From Candidatus Obscuribacterales bacterium (GTDB lineage: Bacteria > Cyanobacteriota > Vampirovibrionia > Obscuribacterales > Obscuribacteraceae): a stretch of 38,124 nt of DNA. Shown here in pieces: positions 7,169 through 15,199 of the stretch. Position numbers and translations under genes: made by a program. The notes beneath the pieces were generated by a model. That model searched no databases, had not been told where the DNA came from, and was given only the letters and a program-made list of their open reading frames with translations. Each line of letters opens with the position of its first letter. Position 1 is the stretch's first letter. The stretch lies in the NCBI GenBank assembly GCA_021732025.1, contig JAKFVU010000064.1, forward strand, positions 1-38,124, given 5' to 3'.

Positions 7169-8776
7169 CTATCTGCTGCGAGCATTCATTTTTTCCATGA
7201 TTTGCTGTTTGACAGCTTCCATGTTGAAACTTGCACCTTTTTGCATAGGTGGGAATTCAACAAATGAGGCGGCTGTTTTGGCTACTTCTTGTTGCACAAA
7301 AACAAAACGCCAGAACTCATAGGCAAACCAGTCGTAGTAGTTTAGAGAGCCAGATTTACCAGTTCCCATGCCAGTTCTTTCTAGTGGATCTAGGCGCAGG
7401 TTTGTCAAAATTGGCCAATCGACTTTTTCTGTTGCACCGAGCCAGCCATTTGGTTGATCGGTAAATCGATATTTGAAATCGTTGATTCTTACTGCACCTA
7501 GTGTGCCTTCAGTAAAGTAATAGATTTCTTTGCGGTTAGATGGGCCTTTGCCAGTCAGAAGATCTAATTGGTTGTAGCCGTCGAGGTGCACTTTGTATGT
7601 GGTATCACCGACTTTCTTTCCTGTCAGTAACTCTTGCTTGATATTTGGGTCGCCGGCCATCGCCACGAATGTAGGGAACCAGTCCAGGCCAGAGAATATG
7701 CCGTTTTCAACTTTACCGGCAGGTATTTTACCTGGCCACCGAACGATAGCAGGGGCGCGGAATCCGCCTTCAAGGGCGGTGCCTTTGCCACCAGCAAATG
7801 GTGTTTGACCACCATCAGGCCATGTGAAGTTTTCGGTACCATTGTCGGTGCTGAATACGATTACCGTATTGTCGTCCATGCCATTGTCTTTGACATATGT
7901 AAGCACCGAGCCAACTATATCGTCGAGCTGAGCCATGCCGGCTTCTTGAACGCTCCAGCCATTTTCCGGGGTGCGCATAGATTCATACTTTTCAGATAAG
8001 TGCGTCACTATGTGCATACGTGTTGGGTTAAGCCAAACGAAGAACGGCTTGCCGTCTTTTTTTGCTTTGTCCATAAATTTGAGCGAGTCAGCTAAAATTT
8101 CGTCGTCAACTGTTTCCATGCGCTTTGGCCAAAGCTCACCAGCATCTTCAATTTTTTGCTTGCCCACTTTGCCCCAGCGTGGTTGCACTGTCTGGTCGTC
8201 AGTAGTCGTGGCCCAGCTATGAACCATGTTGCGCGGTCCAACCACGTTTTTTAGCGCGGCTGGATAGTTGCGGTGGGATGGATCTTCCATTGCATCAAGG
8301 TGATAGAGATAACCGAAGAATTCATCGAAGCCATGTACTGTTGGCAAAAATTGGTTGAGGTCGCCGAGGTGATTCTTGCCAAACTGTCCAGTGGCATAGC
8401 CTTGATCTTTTAAAGCGGTAGCAATTGTGATTGCTTGATCTGGAATACCGATTGGCGAACCAGCTTGACCGACTGTGGTCATGCCAGTACGAATTGGTAA
8501 TTCACCGGTGATAAAGTTAGCGCGACCGGCTGTGCAACTTGCTTCAGCATAGTAGTCGGTGAAGCGCATGCCTTCTTGAGCCATTTTGTCGAGGTTCGGC
8601 GTGCGTCCGGCCATTAAGCCTTGATTGTAGGCACCAATGTTTAACCAGCCAATGTCATCTCCCATAATGAAGATGATGTTTGGCTTCTTGGCATCGGCGC
8701 ACATGCCAGCGCTGGGTGCGAGCAAAGCTGTTGCCGCTAGTAAGACGCTGAAAAATTTCTTGGCGTAATGACTCAC
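7169..8776 (-). CDS. Exported arylsulfatase-family sulfatase
   Basis: A 535-residue alkaline-phosphatase-superfamily sulfatase. A signal peptide (about 1-27, ending near GMCADA) sends it to the periplasm or outside. The fold starts PNIIFIMGDDIGW, with D40/D41 as metal ligands. The modification motif CTAGR has C81 followed by Thr, Ala, Gly and Arg, fitting the C-x-[AP]-x-R rule, although Ala replaces the commoner Pro. Later it has FFVWLNPTRMH and VIFSTDNGTE, typical metal and sulfate-site segments. It would hydrolyse a sulfate ester; the substrate cannot be read from sequence. The GTG start at 8776 has AAGGAG six bases upstream. The FGE needed to activate it follows after 3 bp, so enzyme and maturase are co-expressed. 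Confidence 0.95.
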   Translation of the reverse strand: MSHYAKKFFSVLLAATALLAPSAGMCADAKKPNIIFIMGDDIGWLNIGAYNQGLMAGRTPNLDKMAQEGMRFTDYYAEASCTAGRANFITGELPIRTGMTTVGQAGSPIGIPDQAITIATALKDQGYATGQFGKNHLGDLNQFLPTVHGFDEFFGYLYHLDAMEDPSHRNYPAALKNVVGPRNMVHSWATTTDDQTVQPRWGKVGKQKIEDAGELWPKRMETVDDEILADSLKFMDKAKKDGKPFFVWLNPTRMHIVTHLSEKYESMRTPENGWSVQEAGMAQLDDIVGSVLTYVKDNGMDDNTVIVFSTDNGTENFTWPDGGQTPFAGGKGTALEGGFRAPAIVRWPGKIPAGKVENGIFSGLDWFPTFVAMAGDPNIKQELLTGKKVGDTTYKVHLDGYNQLDLLTGKGPSNRKEIYYFTEGTLGAVRINDFKYRFTDQPNGWLGATEKVDWPILTNLRLDPLERTGMGTGKSGSLNYYDWFAYEFWRFVFVQQEVAKTAASFVEFPPMQKGASFNMEAVKQQIMEKMNARSR

Positions 8777-8852
8777 GCTACTCTCCTTGGTGAAGGGCGA
8801 TCTGTTTAGAGCCCCATGTCAAGCGAGTGAAGCATCTACAGCGTTTTAGAGT

Positions 8853-8875
8853 ATCAGACCTCTGATGTATCTGAT
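8853..8875. promoter_or_regulatory. Palindrome plus extra half-site upstream of the sulfatase
   Basis: ATCAGACCTCTGAT (8853-8866) has perfect 6-bp arms around CC, and a further TCTGAT half-site lies at 8870-8875. It sits about 77 bp before the sulfatase GTG in the 129-bp gap behind the DUF202 gene, where a promoter would be expected. It is a candidate operator for the sulfatase/FGE unit. Confidence 0.4.
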
Positions 8876-8905
8876 CTCGTACATTGTAATATCTGGCTTT
8901 TTTGT

Positions 8906-9343
8906 TTAGTGCGGAGTTATATTAACCATAAGGTCGACTAGCAGCATTATGCTAATTACGATCAATGCCAATGCCACTGCTAGGGTTGAAGACCAAGTGG
9001 CAACTTGCACTTCTTCATTTATTTTTCTAAGCGAAATCCAGTGCTCAAGGGCACCGCAGATTAGACCCAAAATGCCTAGAAGCATTAAGGTGATACCAAG
9101 TTGCTCTGGTGACTGAGTCTTAAATTCAGACAGGGTCTTGGCTTTGATCAAGTCATGCACAAATCTTGCCAAGGTAAAGCCAAAGGCAAACAAAGATAGT
9201 GATGTGCGAATCCAAGCAAGCAGCGTTCTGTCCATGGCAAGCAGAGTGCGTCTCTGTGCTAGATCCATTTGAATTGCTTGGGCTTTAGTTGGCTTTGCTT
9301 CGGCTTGCTGGTTGTCTGTTGCTTTAGCTTCTGAGTCTTCCAT
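8906..9343 (-). CDS. DUF202-family membrane protein (YidH-like)
   Basis: A 145-residue protein. A charged, cytoplasmic-looking N-terminus of about 28 residues leads into the DUF202 signature around RRTLLAMDRTLLAWIRTSLS, followed by FAFGFTLARF. Three hydrophobic segments follow at about 48-65, 88-105 and 120-140, as usual for this small family of inner-membrane proteins. The biochemical function of DUF202 is not established. The gene starts 10 bp after the DUF3465 gene and is probably the last of a three-gene unit with the hydrolase-thioredoxin fusion. The gap to the sulfatase (8777-8905) holds a palindrome but no clear terminator. Confidence 0.9.
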   Translation of the reverse strand: MEDSEAKATDNQQAEAKPTKAQAIQMDLAQRRTLLAMDRTLLAWIRTSLSLFAFGFTLARFVHDLIKAKTLSEFKTQSPEQLGITLMLLGILGLICGALEHWISLRKINEEVQVATWSSTLAVALALIVISIMLLVDLMVNITPH

Positions 9344-9353
9344 TTAGAGCAAC

Positions 9354-9857
9354 CTATTGATAGCGCATGCCATTGAAATCAATGTAACCACTTTCATGGT
9401 TCGGTTCGTCCGATTTGTGTGTCCAATGCAAGACACCACCTTTTTCATTCCAGATATATTCGCCGTGAATTCTCACCACGTTGCCTTCTTGTACTGGCGC
9501 AAATGTGCCGTATTTGAGATCGTTAGCGACTAGCACTGTGGTGCCATTTGAAAGAATCAGAAGAAAGCGTTGGTGCGGTTCTCTGTAATCTTCTTCGCGC
9601 AATAGTTTTTTAATTGGGGCCGTAACTGTCAATTCAACTTTTCTCGCTTGTTGACTTTGGGCTTGAATAATTTGACCATCATCGACTGCAAAAGGTACAC
9701 CGGCTGGGCCTATTGTTTGACCAACGGAAGCGCCTTGATTTACTCCTTGGTTAGCTCCTTTAGCATTAACGTTTTGGGCAGTAGAACTAGAATTACAGCC
9801 GAAGCAGAGAAAAGCACCGGCAATTAAAACCAGTTTTAAGTTATTGCAAACTGCCAT
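9354..9857 (-). CDS. DUF3465-family exported protein, possible lipoprotein
   Basis: About 167 residues from the ATG at 9857, which has GGAGG six bases upstream; a longer frame from 9896 lacks such a site. A hydrophobic N-terminus (LKLVLIAGAFLCFGC) may end in a lipidated Cys21, but the lipobox is imperfect (Cys and Phe at -3 and -2). A low-complexity Asn/Gln/Gly linker follows. The DUF3465 domain occupies roughly residues 60-167 and includes HQRFLLILSNGTTVLVAND, a GEYIWNEKGGVLHWTH stretch and an ending NGMRYQ. DUF3465 proteins are small periplasmic OB-like proteins of unknown role. Its first 17 bases overlap the end of the hydrolase-thioredoxin gene, so translation is probably coupled. Confidence 0.88.
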   Translation of the reverse strand: MAVCNNLKLVLIAGAFLCFGCNSSSTAQNVNAKGANQGVNQGASVGQTIGPAGVPFAVDDGQIIQAQSQQARKVELTVTAPIKKLLREEDYREPHQRFLLILSNGTTVLVANDLKYGTFAPVQEGNVVRIHGEYIWNEKGGVLHWTHKSDEPNHESGYIDFNGMRYQ

Positions 9858-11184
9858 AAATACCTCCAGAGAAATTGGCAAAGCTGCTATTGCCAATTAG
9901 CGTAGAACTCACTGTGCCATCAGCTTTTAGAAAAACGAACGAGGGAATAGCTGAAATTGAATATTGCTTTATTAGCGCGGCATTGTGAATATCGTCTATA
10001 TCGATTTTCTTACATTGAATCTTGTCACCAAATATTTTTTGTGCTTGGCTAACTTGCTGGTCTACACCGTCGCACTGCGCGCACCATGGTGCTGTGAAAA
10101 TCAAAACACTGTTGGCGGCCTGCGTTGAAGCATTCGCATTATCGTTTTGATTAGAGTTCTTAGTGCTTGGTCGATCGCTCTTGCCAATGTTACTTGGCGC
10201 ATTTGATGCCATCCATGTTGAGATGAACTGCGCCATATTCGAATCGTATGTGTTGCTCTTTACTCTGCCATATTCGATTACTAGGTGCTCACTGGGTAGC
10301 TCGATGAAGGTCTTATTCTTAGTTGCAAGTGTGTTGAAAATTTCCCATGAACCTTGTGCTTTAACTAGTCTGTCGAGAGTGCCTTGCAGCATTAGTACTG
10401 GGATAGATGACACTTTCACTGCCGCATCATGATTGCCGTCCATAAAGGCTTGGAAGTCTAAGAGTTGAACAGCAGACAGATCCATACGATTGAGTGGGCT
10501 CGACTCCCAAATAGTTCTAAGGCGATCATTCTTTGTTGCTTGGTCGACGATAGTAGTACCTACATCAAATTGTTTGTGAGCGCCGGTTAGCAATTGCACG
10601 CCCACTTTTAGATCGGTACCATCTTTGTATCTCTGGCCAGATGGAACAGACGATATTAGGCCATCCATCAGCTCTGGATAGAGCGAGCTGGCGCGCAGAA
10701 CCACAGCGCCACCCATGGATTCACCTAAAAGAAATACTGGTAAACCGGGGTGATTGGCTCTGAGAACCGGTAGCAGCGTTTTTATGTCGTCGAGGCTAGA
10801 AGCAAACTTTAAGGCTTTGCCATTTGCCAGTCTCATCCACGAGCCAAAACCGCGCACGTCAATGGCATAGACCGCCACTCCGCGCTGAGACATGCGTGTG
10901 CCAAAATCGTTAAATGCGTCTGCATTGAGACCAAGACCGTGAATGCAAAGAACTACAGCTGTTTGTTTTACTTCGTTGTCTATCCAGCTGCGGCACGGCG
11001 GAGTGCGAATATCGTTGGCATCGATAGAGCTAAAATCGATGGTATTGGCGGTAGTTGAGCTAGAAGCTCCTGTTGAACCACTAGCATCAGCTTCAGCTGC
11101 AGCAATGCAAGTGGGCCCGGCCAGCAAAAGTGCCAGTGATAATGAGCTGAAGAATTTTGCCAGCTTTCGCATTTGTAGACCCAT
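9841..11184 (-). CDS. Exported alpha/beta-hydrolase fused to a C-terminal thioredoxin domain
   Basis: A 447-residue two-domain protein. A signal peptide (about 5-30, LSLALLLAGPTCIAAA) predicts export. The hydrolase (about 60-325) resembles monoacylglycerol lipase / lysophospholipase proteins, with the oxyanion segment LCIHGLGLNADAF, nucleophile S156 in GESMGG, D270 in GTLDRLV and H299 in PSEHLV. A Ser/Asn/Thr-rich linker (about 326-357) leads to a thioredoxin fold (about 358-447) with the redox pair WCAQC (C367, C370) and cis-Pro412 in SAIPSFVF. The domain pairing is unusual. It may link ester hydrolysis with thiol chemistry in the cell envelope, but no substrate can be named. ATGs at 11184 and 11172 are both possible, and neither has a strong ribosome-binding site. 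Confidence 0.9.
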   Translation of the reverse strand: MGLQMRKLAKFFSSLSLALLLAGPTCIAAAEADASGSTGASSSTTANTIDFSSIDANDIRTPPCRSWIDNEVKQTAVVLCIHGLGLNADAFNDFGTRMSQRGVAVYAIDVRGFGSWMRLANGKALKFASSLDDIKTLLPVLRANHPGLPVFLLGESMGGAVVLRASSLYPELMDGLISSVPSGQRYKDGTDLKVGVQLLTGAHKQFDVGTTIVDQATKNDRLRTIWESSPLNRMDLSAVQLLDFQAFMDGNHDAAVKVSSIPVLMLQGTLDRLVKAQGSWEIFNTLATKNKTFIELPSEHLVIEYGRVKSNTYDSNMAQFISTWMASNAPSNIGKSDRPSTKNSNQNDNANASTQAANSVLIFTAPWCAQCDGVDQQVSQAQKIFGDKIQCKKIDIDDIHNAALIKQYSISAIPSFVFLKADGTVSSTLIGNSSFANFSGGIYGSLQ

Positions 11185-11222
11185 AAAAAGAAGCCAATAT
11201 AATACTCTTTCTGCTGATTTTA

Positions 11223-11252
11223 AGATTACGCTGCACTTTCGGGGCTTGACAA
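11223..11252 (-). promoter_or_regulatory. Candidate sigma70-type promoter of the hydrolase-thioredoxin unit
   Basis: Read on the minus strand, TTGTCA (11252-11247) and TAATCT (11228-11223) are 18 bp apart. They place a start of transcription about 30 bp before the gene. The -35 box overlaps a plus-strand TTGACA, so promoters for the divergent MFS gene may compete here. Confidence 0.45.
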
Positions 11253-11260
11253 GCGACCTC

Positions 11261-11279
11261 TATACCACCCCGGTATAAT
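11261..11279. promoter_or_regulatory. Operator-like palindrome overlapping a TATAAT before the MFS gene
   Basis: TATACC-ACCCC-GGTATA has perfect 6-bp arms (11261-11277) around a C-rich centre and overlaps a plus-strand TATAAT (11274-11279). A TTGACA lies 22 bp upstream, too far for a simple promoter. A C-rich core between A/T-rich inverted arms resembles sites of CsoR/RcnR/FrmR-type repressors, but no such regulator is encoded in the window. Confidence 0.4.
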
Positions 11280-11348
11280 CGATACAGATAGGCTGAGCGG
11301 GTGCGCCGTTAGCAACCCTAGCCCTCAAAGATCATTCTAGGAATCACG

Positions 11349-12551
11349 TTGGCAATCAACAAAAATTCAATCGCGTTCAATTTCTACCTTGGTGGTCTTG
11401 GCGCCTTGCCGCCCTTATCTATCGACATGGGATTGCCAGCTCTGACGACCATTGCTTCGTCATTGCATACTACTGAAGCAGCAGCAGCCTTAACGCTCAG
11501 TCTTTTCCTGGCTGGTTTTGCTGTGGCACCTGTGGCCGGTGGCCCACTCTCCGATCGCTTTGGTCGCAGACCCGTTTTATTGGGTGGCTGCCTAATTTTT
11601 GCCCTGGCGGCAATTGGTTCTACTTTTGCTCCTACTATTGAGTTGCTCTTGTTCTTTCGCCTCTTGCAAGGGGTAGGTGCTGGCGCTGCAGCCGTACTTG
11701 TGATGGCTTTGATCAGAGACCTCTTTGAAGGTAATGAAGCACGGGCAAAACTTTCATATGTAGGAATTTTGCGCAGCTTTGCCCCCATGATTGCACCAAC
11801 TCTTGGTGCTTGGATGCTCTTGTTTGGTAATTGGCGCTGGATCTACGGCTTCACTGCCATTGGTGGCATATTGCTATTGCTGGTCACCTATTTTGGTTTT
11901 GCTGAGTCGGCCAAGCATGAGCGCATACCACTTTCGTATAAAGCATTGCGGCAAAGCTATACCGAGGTAATTAGTCATAGAGTGAGCTTTGGCTATGCCA
12001 GTCTCAATGCCATGATGTTTGGTGCTATGTTTGCCTATGTTTCAAATTCACCTCTATTGTTGATTGGTGTCTACAAGATGTCTAATCAATTATTTGGCTA
12101 TTTATTTGCTGGCACCGCATTAGGTATCATGCTTGGCGCGTTAGTTAACGGCAAGCTCAGTGATCGCAATATTTCTCATACGGTGCCGCTGGCGGCTGGA
12201 TTGCTAATTGCTTCTAGCGCAAGTCTGTGCAACGTGGCGATTACACTACTGGGCTATGCTGCTCCAGCCACCTTACTACCTTGCTTGTTCCTCTGTACAT
12301 TTAGTGCTGGCTTGGTAGCACCGAATGCTGCCCATGGCTGCATGCATCCTATGCCAAAGATTGCGGGCGTGGCATCAGCTGTCCTTACCTTTACGCAGAT
12401 GATCGTAGGAGCATTATCGAGTGCGATAGTGGCCTACTTATATGATGAGCGTTCAGCTCTTGCTATGACCGGTGTTATGGCTACATTCATAGTTAGTGCG
12501 GCCTTGACCTACTTTATAGTTGTAAAACCGGCAGAGCAGAAATTGGCCTAA
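11349..12551 (+). CDS. MFS efflux transporter, Bcr/CflA-like
   Basis: A 400-residue major facilitator with about 12 hydrophobic segments. Motif A appears between TM2 and TM3 as LSDRFGRRPVLLGG, and the proton-antiporter-like segment of TM4-5 reads ALIRDLFEGNEARAKLSYVG followed by APTLGAWML. The overall pattern (PLSIDMGLPALTTIA, then LSLFLAGFA) fits the Bcr/CflA drug-resistance subgroup, whose members export small molecules such as bicyclomycin, chloramphenicol or sulfonamides in exchange for protons. The actual substrate is unknown. The TTG start at 11349 has AGGA six bases upstream. It is divergent from the hydrolase-thioredoxin gene, and the palindrome at 11261 may control it. Confidence 0.93.
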   Translation: MAINKNSIAFNFYLGGLGALPPLSIDMGLPALTTIASSLHTTEAAAALTLSLFLAGFAVAPVAGGPLSDRFGRRPVLLGGCLIFALAAIGSTFAPTIELLLFFRLLQGVGAGAAAVLVMALIRDLFEGNEARAKLSYVGILRSFAPMIAPTLGAWMLLFGNWRWIYGFTAIGGILLLLVTYFGFAESAKHERIPLSYKALRQSYTEVISHRVSFGYASLNAMMFGAMFAYVSNSPLLLIGVYKMSNQLFGYLFAGTALGIMLGALVNGKLSDRNISHTVPLAAGLLIASSASLCNVAITLLGYAAPATLLPCLFLCTFSAGLVAPNAAHGCMHPMPKIAGVASAVLTFTQMIVGALSSAIVAYLYDERSALAMTGVMATFIVSAALTYFIVVKPAEQKLA

Positions 12552-12629
12552 ATTGCTGTCAGTGAAATGTCAGGCACCCCGGCGAAGATAGTTGCATAAG
12601 ACACCAACCGCCGAGCCAGGAGGCTTAAC

Positions 12630-13286
12630 ATGGGAAAAGATGCAACATTTTCAGCTAGTGATGCAACCAACTTTACTACTGATTCTAAAACTATCACACC
12701 AGACTTGAGTGATTGGACTATGAAAGGCGCTCTTCAAGGTGGTTTGAAGCAAGCCCTAGAAGCTGGAAGCAAGGCCTTTACCAATAACGGTACTTTGCCA
12801 AAGTGCGATATATTCAGCGACGACAAAGCCGATGCGCTAGCTTGTAATAGCAAAAACAAGAACGAGATAGTGGAAGCGTTGCAGCAAGCTGCTCTTCGCG
12901 AAAAACTCAATCATTTAGACATGCCCAAAATCAATCTAGAGAAAGTGACTGAGATGCTTGAGAACGAACGCAATGCAGCTAAAGCAGCTGATATTGTTCT
13001 CAATTCGGATCCTCATGGCCGCGATTTGGGTAACGAGGCTGAGCAAGCTGAGTTACAACGCATGTTCCACGACGCCCATGATAAAGGCCCAGAAGCCGTA
13101 CAGAGACTCGTTGACTCTATAAATAAGAAGCTCGAGGGTAGCGGCATGACAGTTGATTTTGATTATGATCACGAGCCCTTTAGTCTTAATGACGGCAAAC
13201 TAGAAGTGATCAGCGCCAATAATCAAATCATCAAATCTCTCACTATTCCTGACACTGATTCAATCTATCGTAAGGGTCTCAACTGA
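12630..13286 (+). CDS. Hypothetical soluble protein
   Basis: A 218-residue protein that I do not recognise. It has no signal peptide or membrane segment. The N-terminal 40 residues are Thr/Ser/Asp-rich and probably disordered. The middle is helical and charged (LRNEL-like segments around KINLEKVTEMLENERNAAKA), and the last 40 residues look like beta strands. The ATG has a strong AGGAGG seven bases upstream, which supports expression. It follows the MFS gene by 78 bp on the same strand. Its last 22 bases overlap the 3' end of the converging GDYXXLXY gene, so antisense contact between the two messages is likely. Confidence 0.75.
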   Translation: MGKDATFSASDATNFTTDSKTITPDLSDWTMKGALQGGLKQALEAGSKAFTNNGTLPKCDIFSDDKADALACNSKNKNEIVEALQQAALREKLNHLDMPKINLEKVTEMLENERNAAKAADIVLNSDPHGRDLGNEAEQAELQRMFHDAHDKGPEAVQRLVDSINKKLEGSGMTVDFDYDHEPFSLNDGKLEVISANNQIIKSLTIPDTDSIYRKGLN

Positions 13287-13822
13287 GGGCTTAGGTTGAG
13301 AATGTTGTCAGCGTCATAGACTGTTTCGCTGCCATTCACAACCTTCTTAATTGCAGCATTGCCATTATTGTCGACGGCTAAAGCAACTGAAAGTGCTTTA
13401 GCCTGTTCGATTTTTTTGCCAGTCTTTTCTGGCACATATACTTGTTCTATGCCAAAGTGCAGGTCGAAGCCGTTGTAGGTTTTCTTGGCTATGCCTTTTA
13501 TACAAATCTCACCTTCGCGCAAGACTGGCTTTTCAGAGGATGCGGATCTTGCTTTCCAGTATTCACCATCAGGTGTTAGTGCTACGTAGACTGCACCACC
13601 ATTTTTCGGTGCTGGAGTTACCTGCATATTAGACATGTCATAGCGCAGGCGTACATAATCGCCTCTAAACATGTCGTAGGGATCAACCGGTAATGTTTTC
13701 AGTGTCACCACTTTGCCTGTAGTTAGTGTCATCACTGGTTGCACGGTAAGACCAATGAGAATCGAAAATTGCAGACACACTGCAGCCACAAGCATGCCCT
13801 TCGTGTTTCTTGTAGTGGTCAT
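13265..13822 (-). CDS. GDYXXLXY-family membrane-anchored protein
   Basis: About 185 residues from the ATG at 13822, which overlaps the TGA of the DUF2157 gene as ATGA and has GGGAG nine bases upstream. A single hydrophobic segment (about 10-31) anchors it. The family signature GDYVRLRY occupies residues 54-61, after the typical VDPYDMFR. The rest is a soluble beta-rich domain on the far side of the membrane. Genes of this family usually lie next to or are fused with DUF2157/DUF4401 membrane proteins, as here. The molecular function is not known. A longer frame runs upstream inside the DUF2157 gene and is rejected because of the ATGA coupling. Confidence 0.92.
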   Translation of the reverse strand: MTTTRNTKGMLVAAVCLQFSILIGLTVQPVMTLTTGKVVTLKTLPVDPYDMFRGDYVRLRYDMSNMQVTPAPKNGGAVYVALTPDGEYWKARSASSEKPVLREGEICIKGIAKKTYNGFDLHFGIEQVYVPEKTGKKIEQAKALSVALAVDNNGNAAIKKVVNGSETVYDADNILNLSPQLRPLR

Positions 13823-15069
13823 GATTCCATGCTCCCTAACAGTTGTCTGCGCCCTTTTTCTGCCAAGGCCCCACCTACCATCAATATAATTCCACCTAAG
13901 ATGAAGAACATCGAGCGGTCCATCATTGAAAAGAAGATATCGAAATAGCGGCAAATTATGTCAAAGACTACAAAAGCAAGAGCCGTGTTGAGCAAGCCTG
14001 GGCTGTGCAATTTTTGCAACGCTGTAGCGGCCAAAGCAAAGAGGCTTGCTAATAACATAGCGTTAAAAGCGATTGCTCGTACCGTCTCATTATAGTTATT
14101 TTGTACGAGAATGAAGCAAGCGATAATCGCTAGACAACCAAGTGTTTCTCTTCTCACATCTTTGCGCTTGTATAGAAGCAGACCGTGTACCACAAGAGCT
14201 GCACCGAGTGTGGCGGCATAATGTGTTTGATTGATTTCGCCCCAATTCATGCGGTTGCATGTGACGGACAGCAGTGCTGCCAGTGCACTACATGAGCCAA
14301 CATATTTTAGTGGCGATTCCAGTGGCAAATCTTTGTTTTGTATCGCCAGATAACCACCAAATAATGCTATGCCCCAGAAGAGCACCCCTGGTGCGTAGCA
14401 GCCAGATTCAAAGGCCACCCATGCCGAGGAGGCAAGTAAGATTATCCACGCCATTGCCTGACTGCGCATGAACCAAGCTGCACCGAGGCCGGCTGCTATT
14501 CCAATTATTCGTTGCATGCTGTCGTTTGAACTATAGTGCGACCAATTGGAGAGGTCTTGCATCGTCCAGAGGCTAAAAATTACTGATGCCAGAATACCTA
14601 GTGGTACAGATCTAGTTGTGAGAGCACAGGCTGCTGTTCCGATTAGCCAGAGTAAAAGGCCATTGGGAAATTGAACGTCTATATTGAATATTTGCGCAAT
14701 GAGCCAGATGGCGCCGCCATAAAATAGAGAACCGAGTAGAAGAAAGGCGGTGCCGAGTTTAGGTCTGTTGCCAGGCTCGAATTTAAATATCCAGCCGGCT
14801 GCATGTGAGGCGACAATTGCTGTGGCAATTATGGTTAATTTCCATATTGTTGCCATGCCCGTCCAGTTGGCACCAATGTACAACAATGTTCCAAGCCCCA
14901 CCAAAACAGCACCAATTATGGTGACTAAAGTGATGGCATGTGCACCACCGTGCTTTGCCGGATAACGAGCGAGAAGAACCTTCGCTTGTTCATCGCTTAT
15001 GATGCTTTCTTTTGCCCACGATTCAATTTCTTTGGCTAGGGCCACATTAAGCTTTGTTGGAATACTCAT
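13819..15069 (-). CDS. DUF2157-family integral membrane protein
   Basis: A 416-residue polytopic protein. The N-terminal cytoplasmic domain (about 1-45, KEIESWAKESIISDEQAKVL) is the DUF2157 region, normally followed, as here, by ITLVTIIGAVLVGLGTLLYI and further helices. About twelve hydrophobic segments can be counted. The ATG at 15069 has AGGTGA five to six bases upstream. It is translationally coupled (ATGA) to the GDYXXLXY protein, and the pair probably forms a membrane complex. No transport or enzymatic motif is visible. Confidence 0.92.
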   Translation of the reverse strand: MSIPTKLNVALAKEIESWAKESIISDEQAKVLLARYPAKHGGAHAITLVTIIGAVLVGLGTLLYIGANWTGMATIWKLTIIATAIVASHAAGWIFKFEPGNRPKLGTAFLLLGSLFYGGAIWLIAQIFNIDVQFPNGLLLWLIGTAACALTTRSVPLGILASVIFSLWTMQDLSNWSHYSSNDSMQRIIGIAAGLGAAWFMRSQAMAWIILLASSAWVAFESGCYAPGVLFWGIALFGGYLAIQNKDLPLESPLKYVGSCSALAALLSVTCNRMNWGEINQTHYAATLGAALVVHGLLLYKRKDVRRETLGCLAIIACFILVQNNYNETVRAIAFNAMLLASLFALAATALQKLHSPGLLNTALAFVVFDIICRYFDIFFSMMDRSMFFILGGIILMVGGALAEKGRRQLLGSMES

Positions 15070-15132
15070 AAAATCACCTGGTCTACTTAGCGATTCTACG
15101 CTGTTGCCTTACTCTTTGTTTCTCTTGCCCAT

Positions 15133-15163
15133 CAGTTTGAAAGCTGTTTGACATGTTAAACTG
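15133..15163. promoter_or_regulatory. Nested inverted repeats between divergent genes
   Basis: GTTTGACATGTTAAAC (15146-15161) is palindromic except for one symmetric pair. An outer pair CAGTTT (15133-15138) and AAACTG (15158-15163) surrounds it. The block lies 37 bp before the nucleotidyltransferase ATG and includes a TTGACA, but no -10 box lies at the right distance. It is a candidate operator for one or both divergent genes. Confidence 0.35.
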
Positions 15164-15199
15164 AGAGTACCAAAAGCAAGCTAGGGCTTGCGTTGAACA

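Noticed and set aside
7634..7999. Plus-strand 121-codon frame inside the sulfatase
   Set aside because: It is a shadow of the sulfatase; its composition lacks domain motifs.
8891..8904. T-run near the DUF202 stop as a terminator
   Set aside because: It is on the wrong strand for the gene, and no stem precedes it.
11384..11788. Minus-strand 134-codon Lys/Arg/Ala/Pro-rich frame inside the MFS gene
   Set aside because: It is antisense to a transporter with clear motifs; such basic frames arise often opposite hydrophobic codons.
13823..13954. N-terminal extension of the GDYXXLXY gene
   Set aside because: It lies inside the DUF2157 frame; the ATGA overlap and the TM position favour the ATG at 13822.
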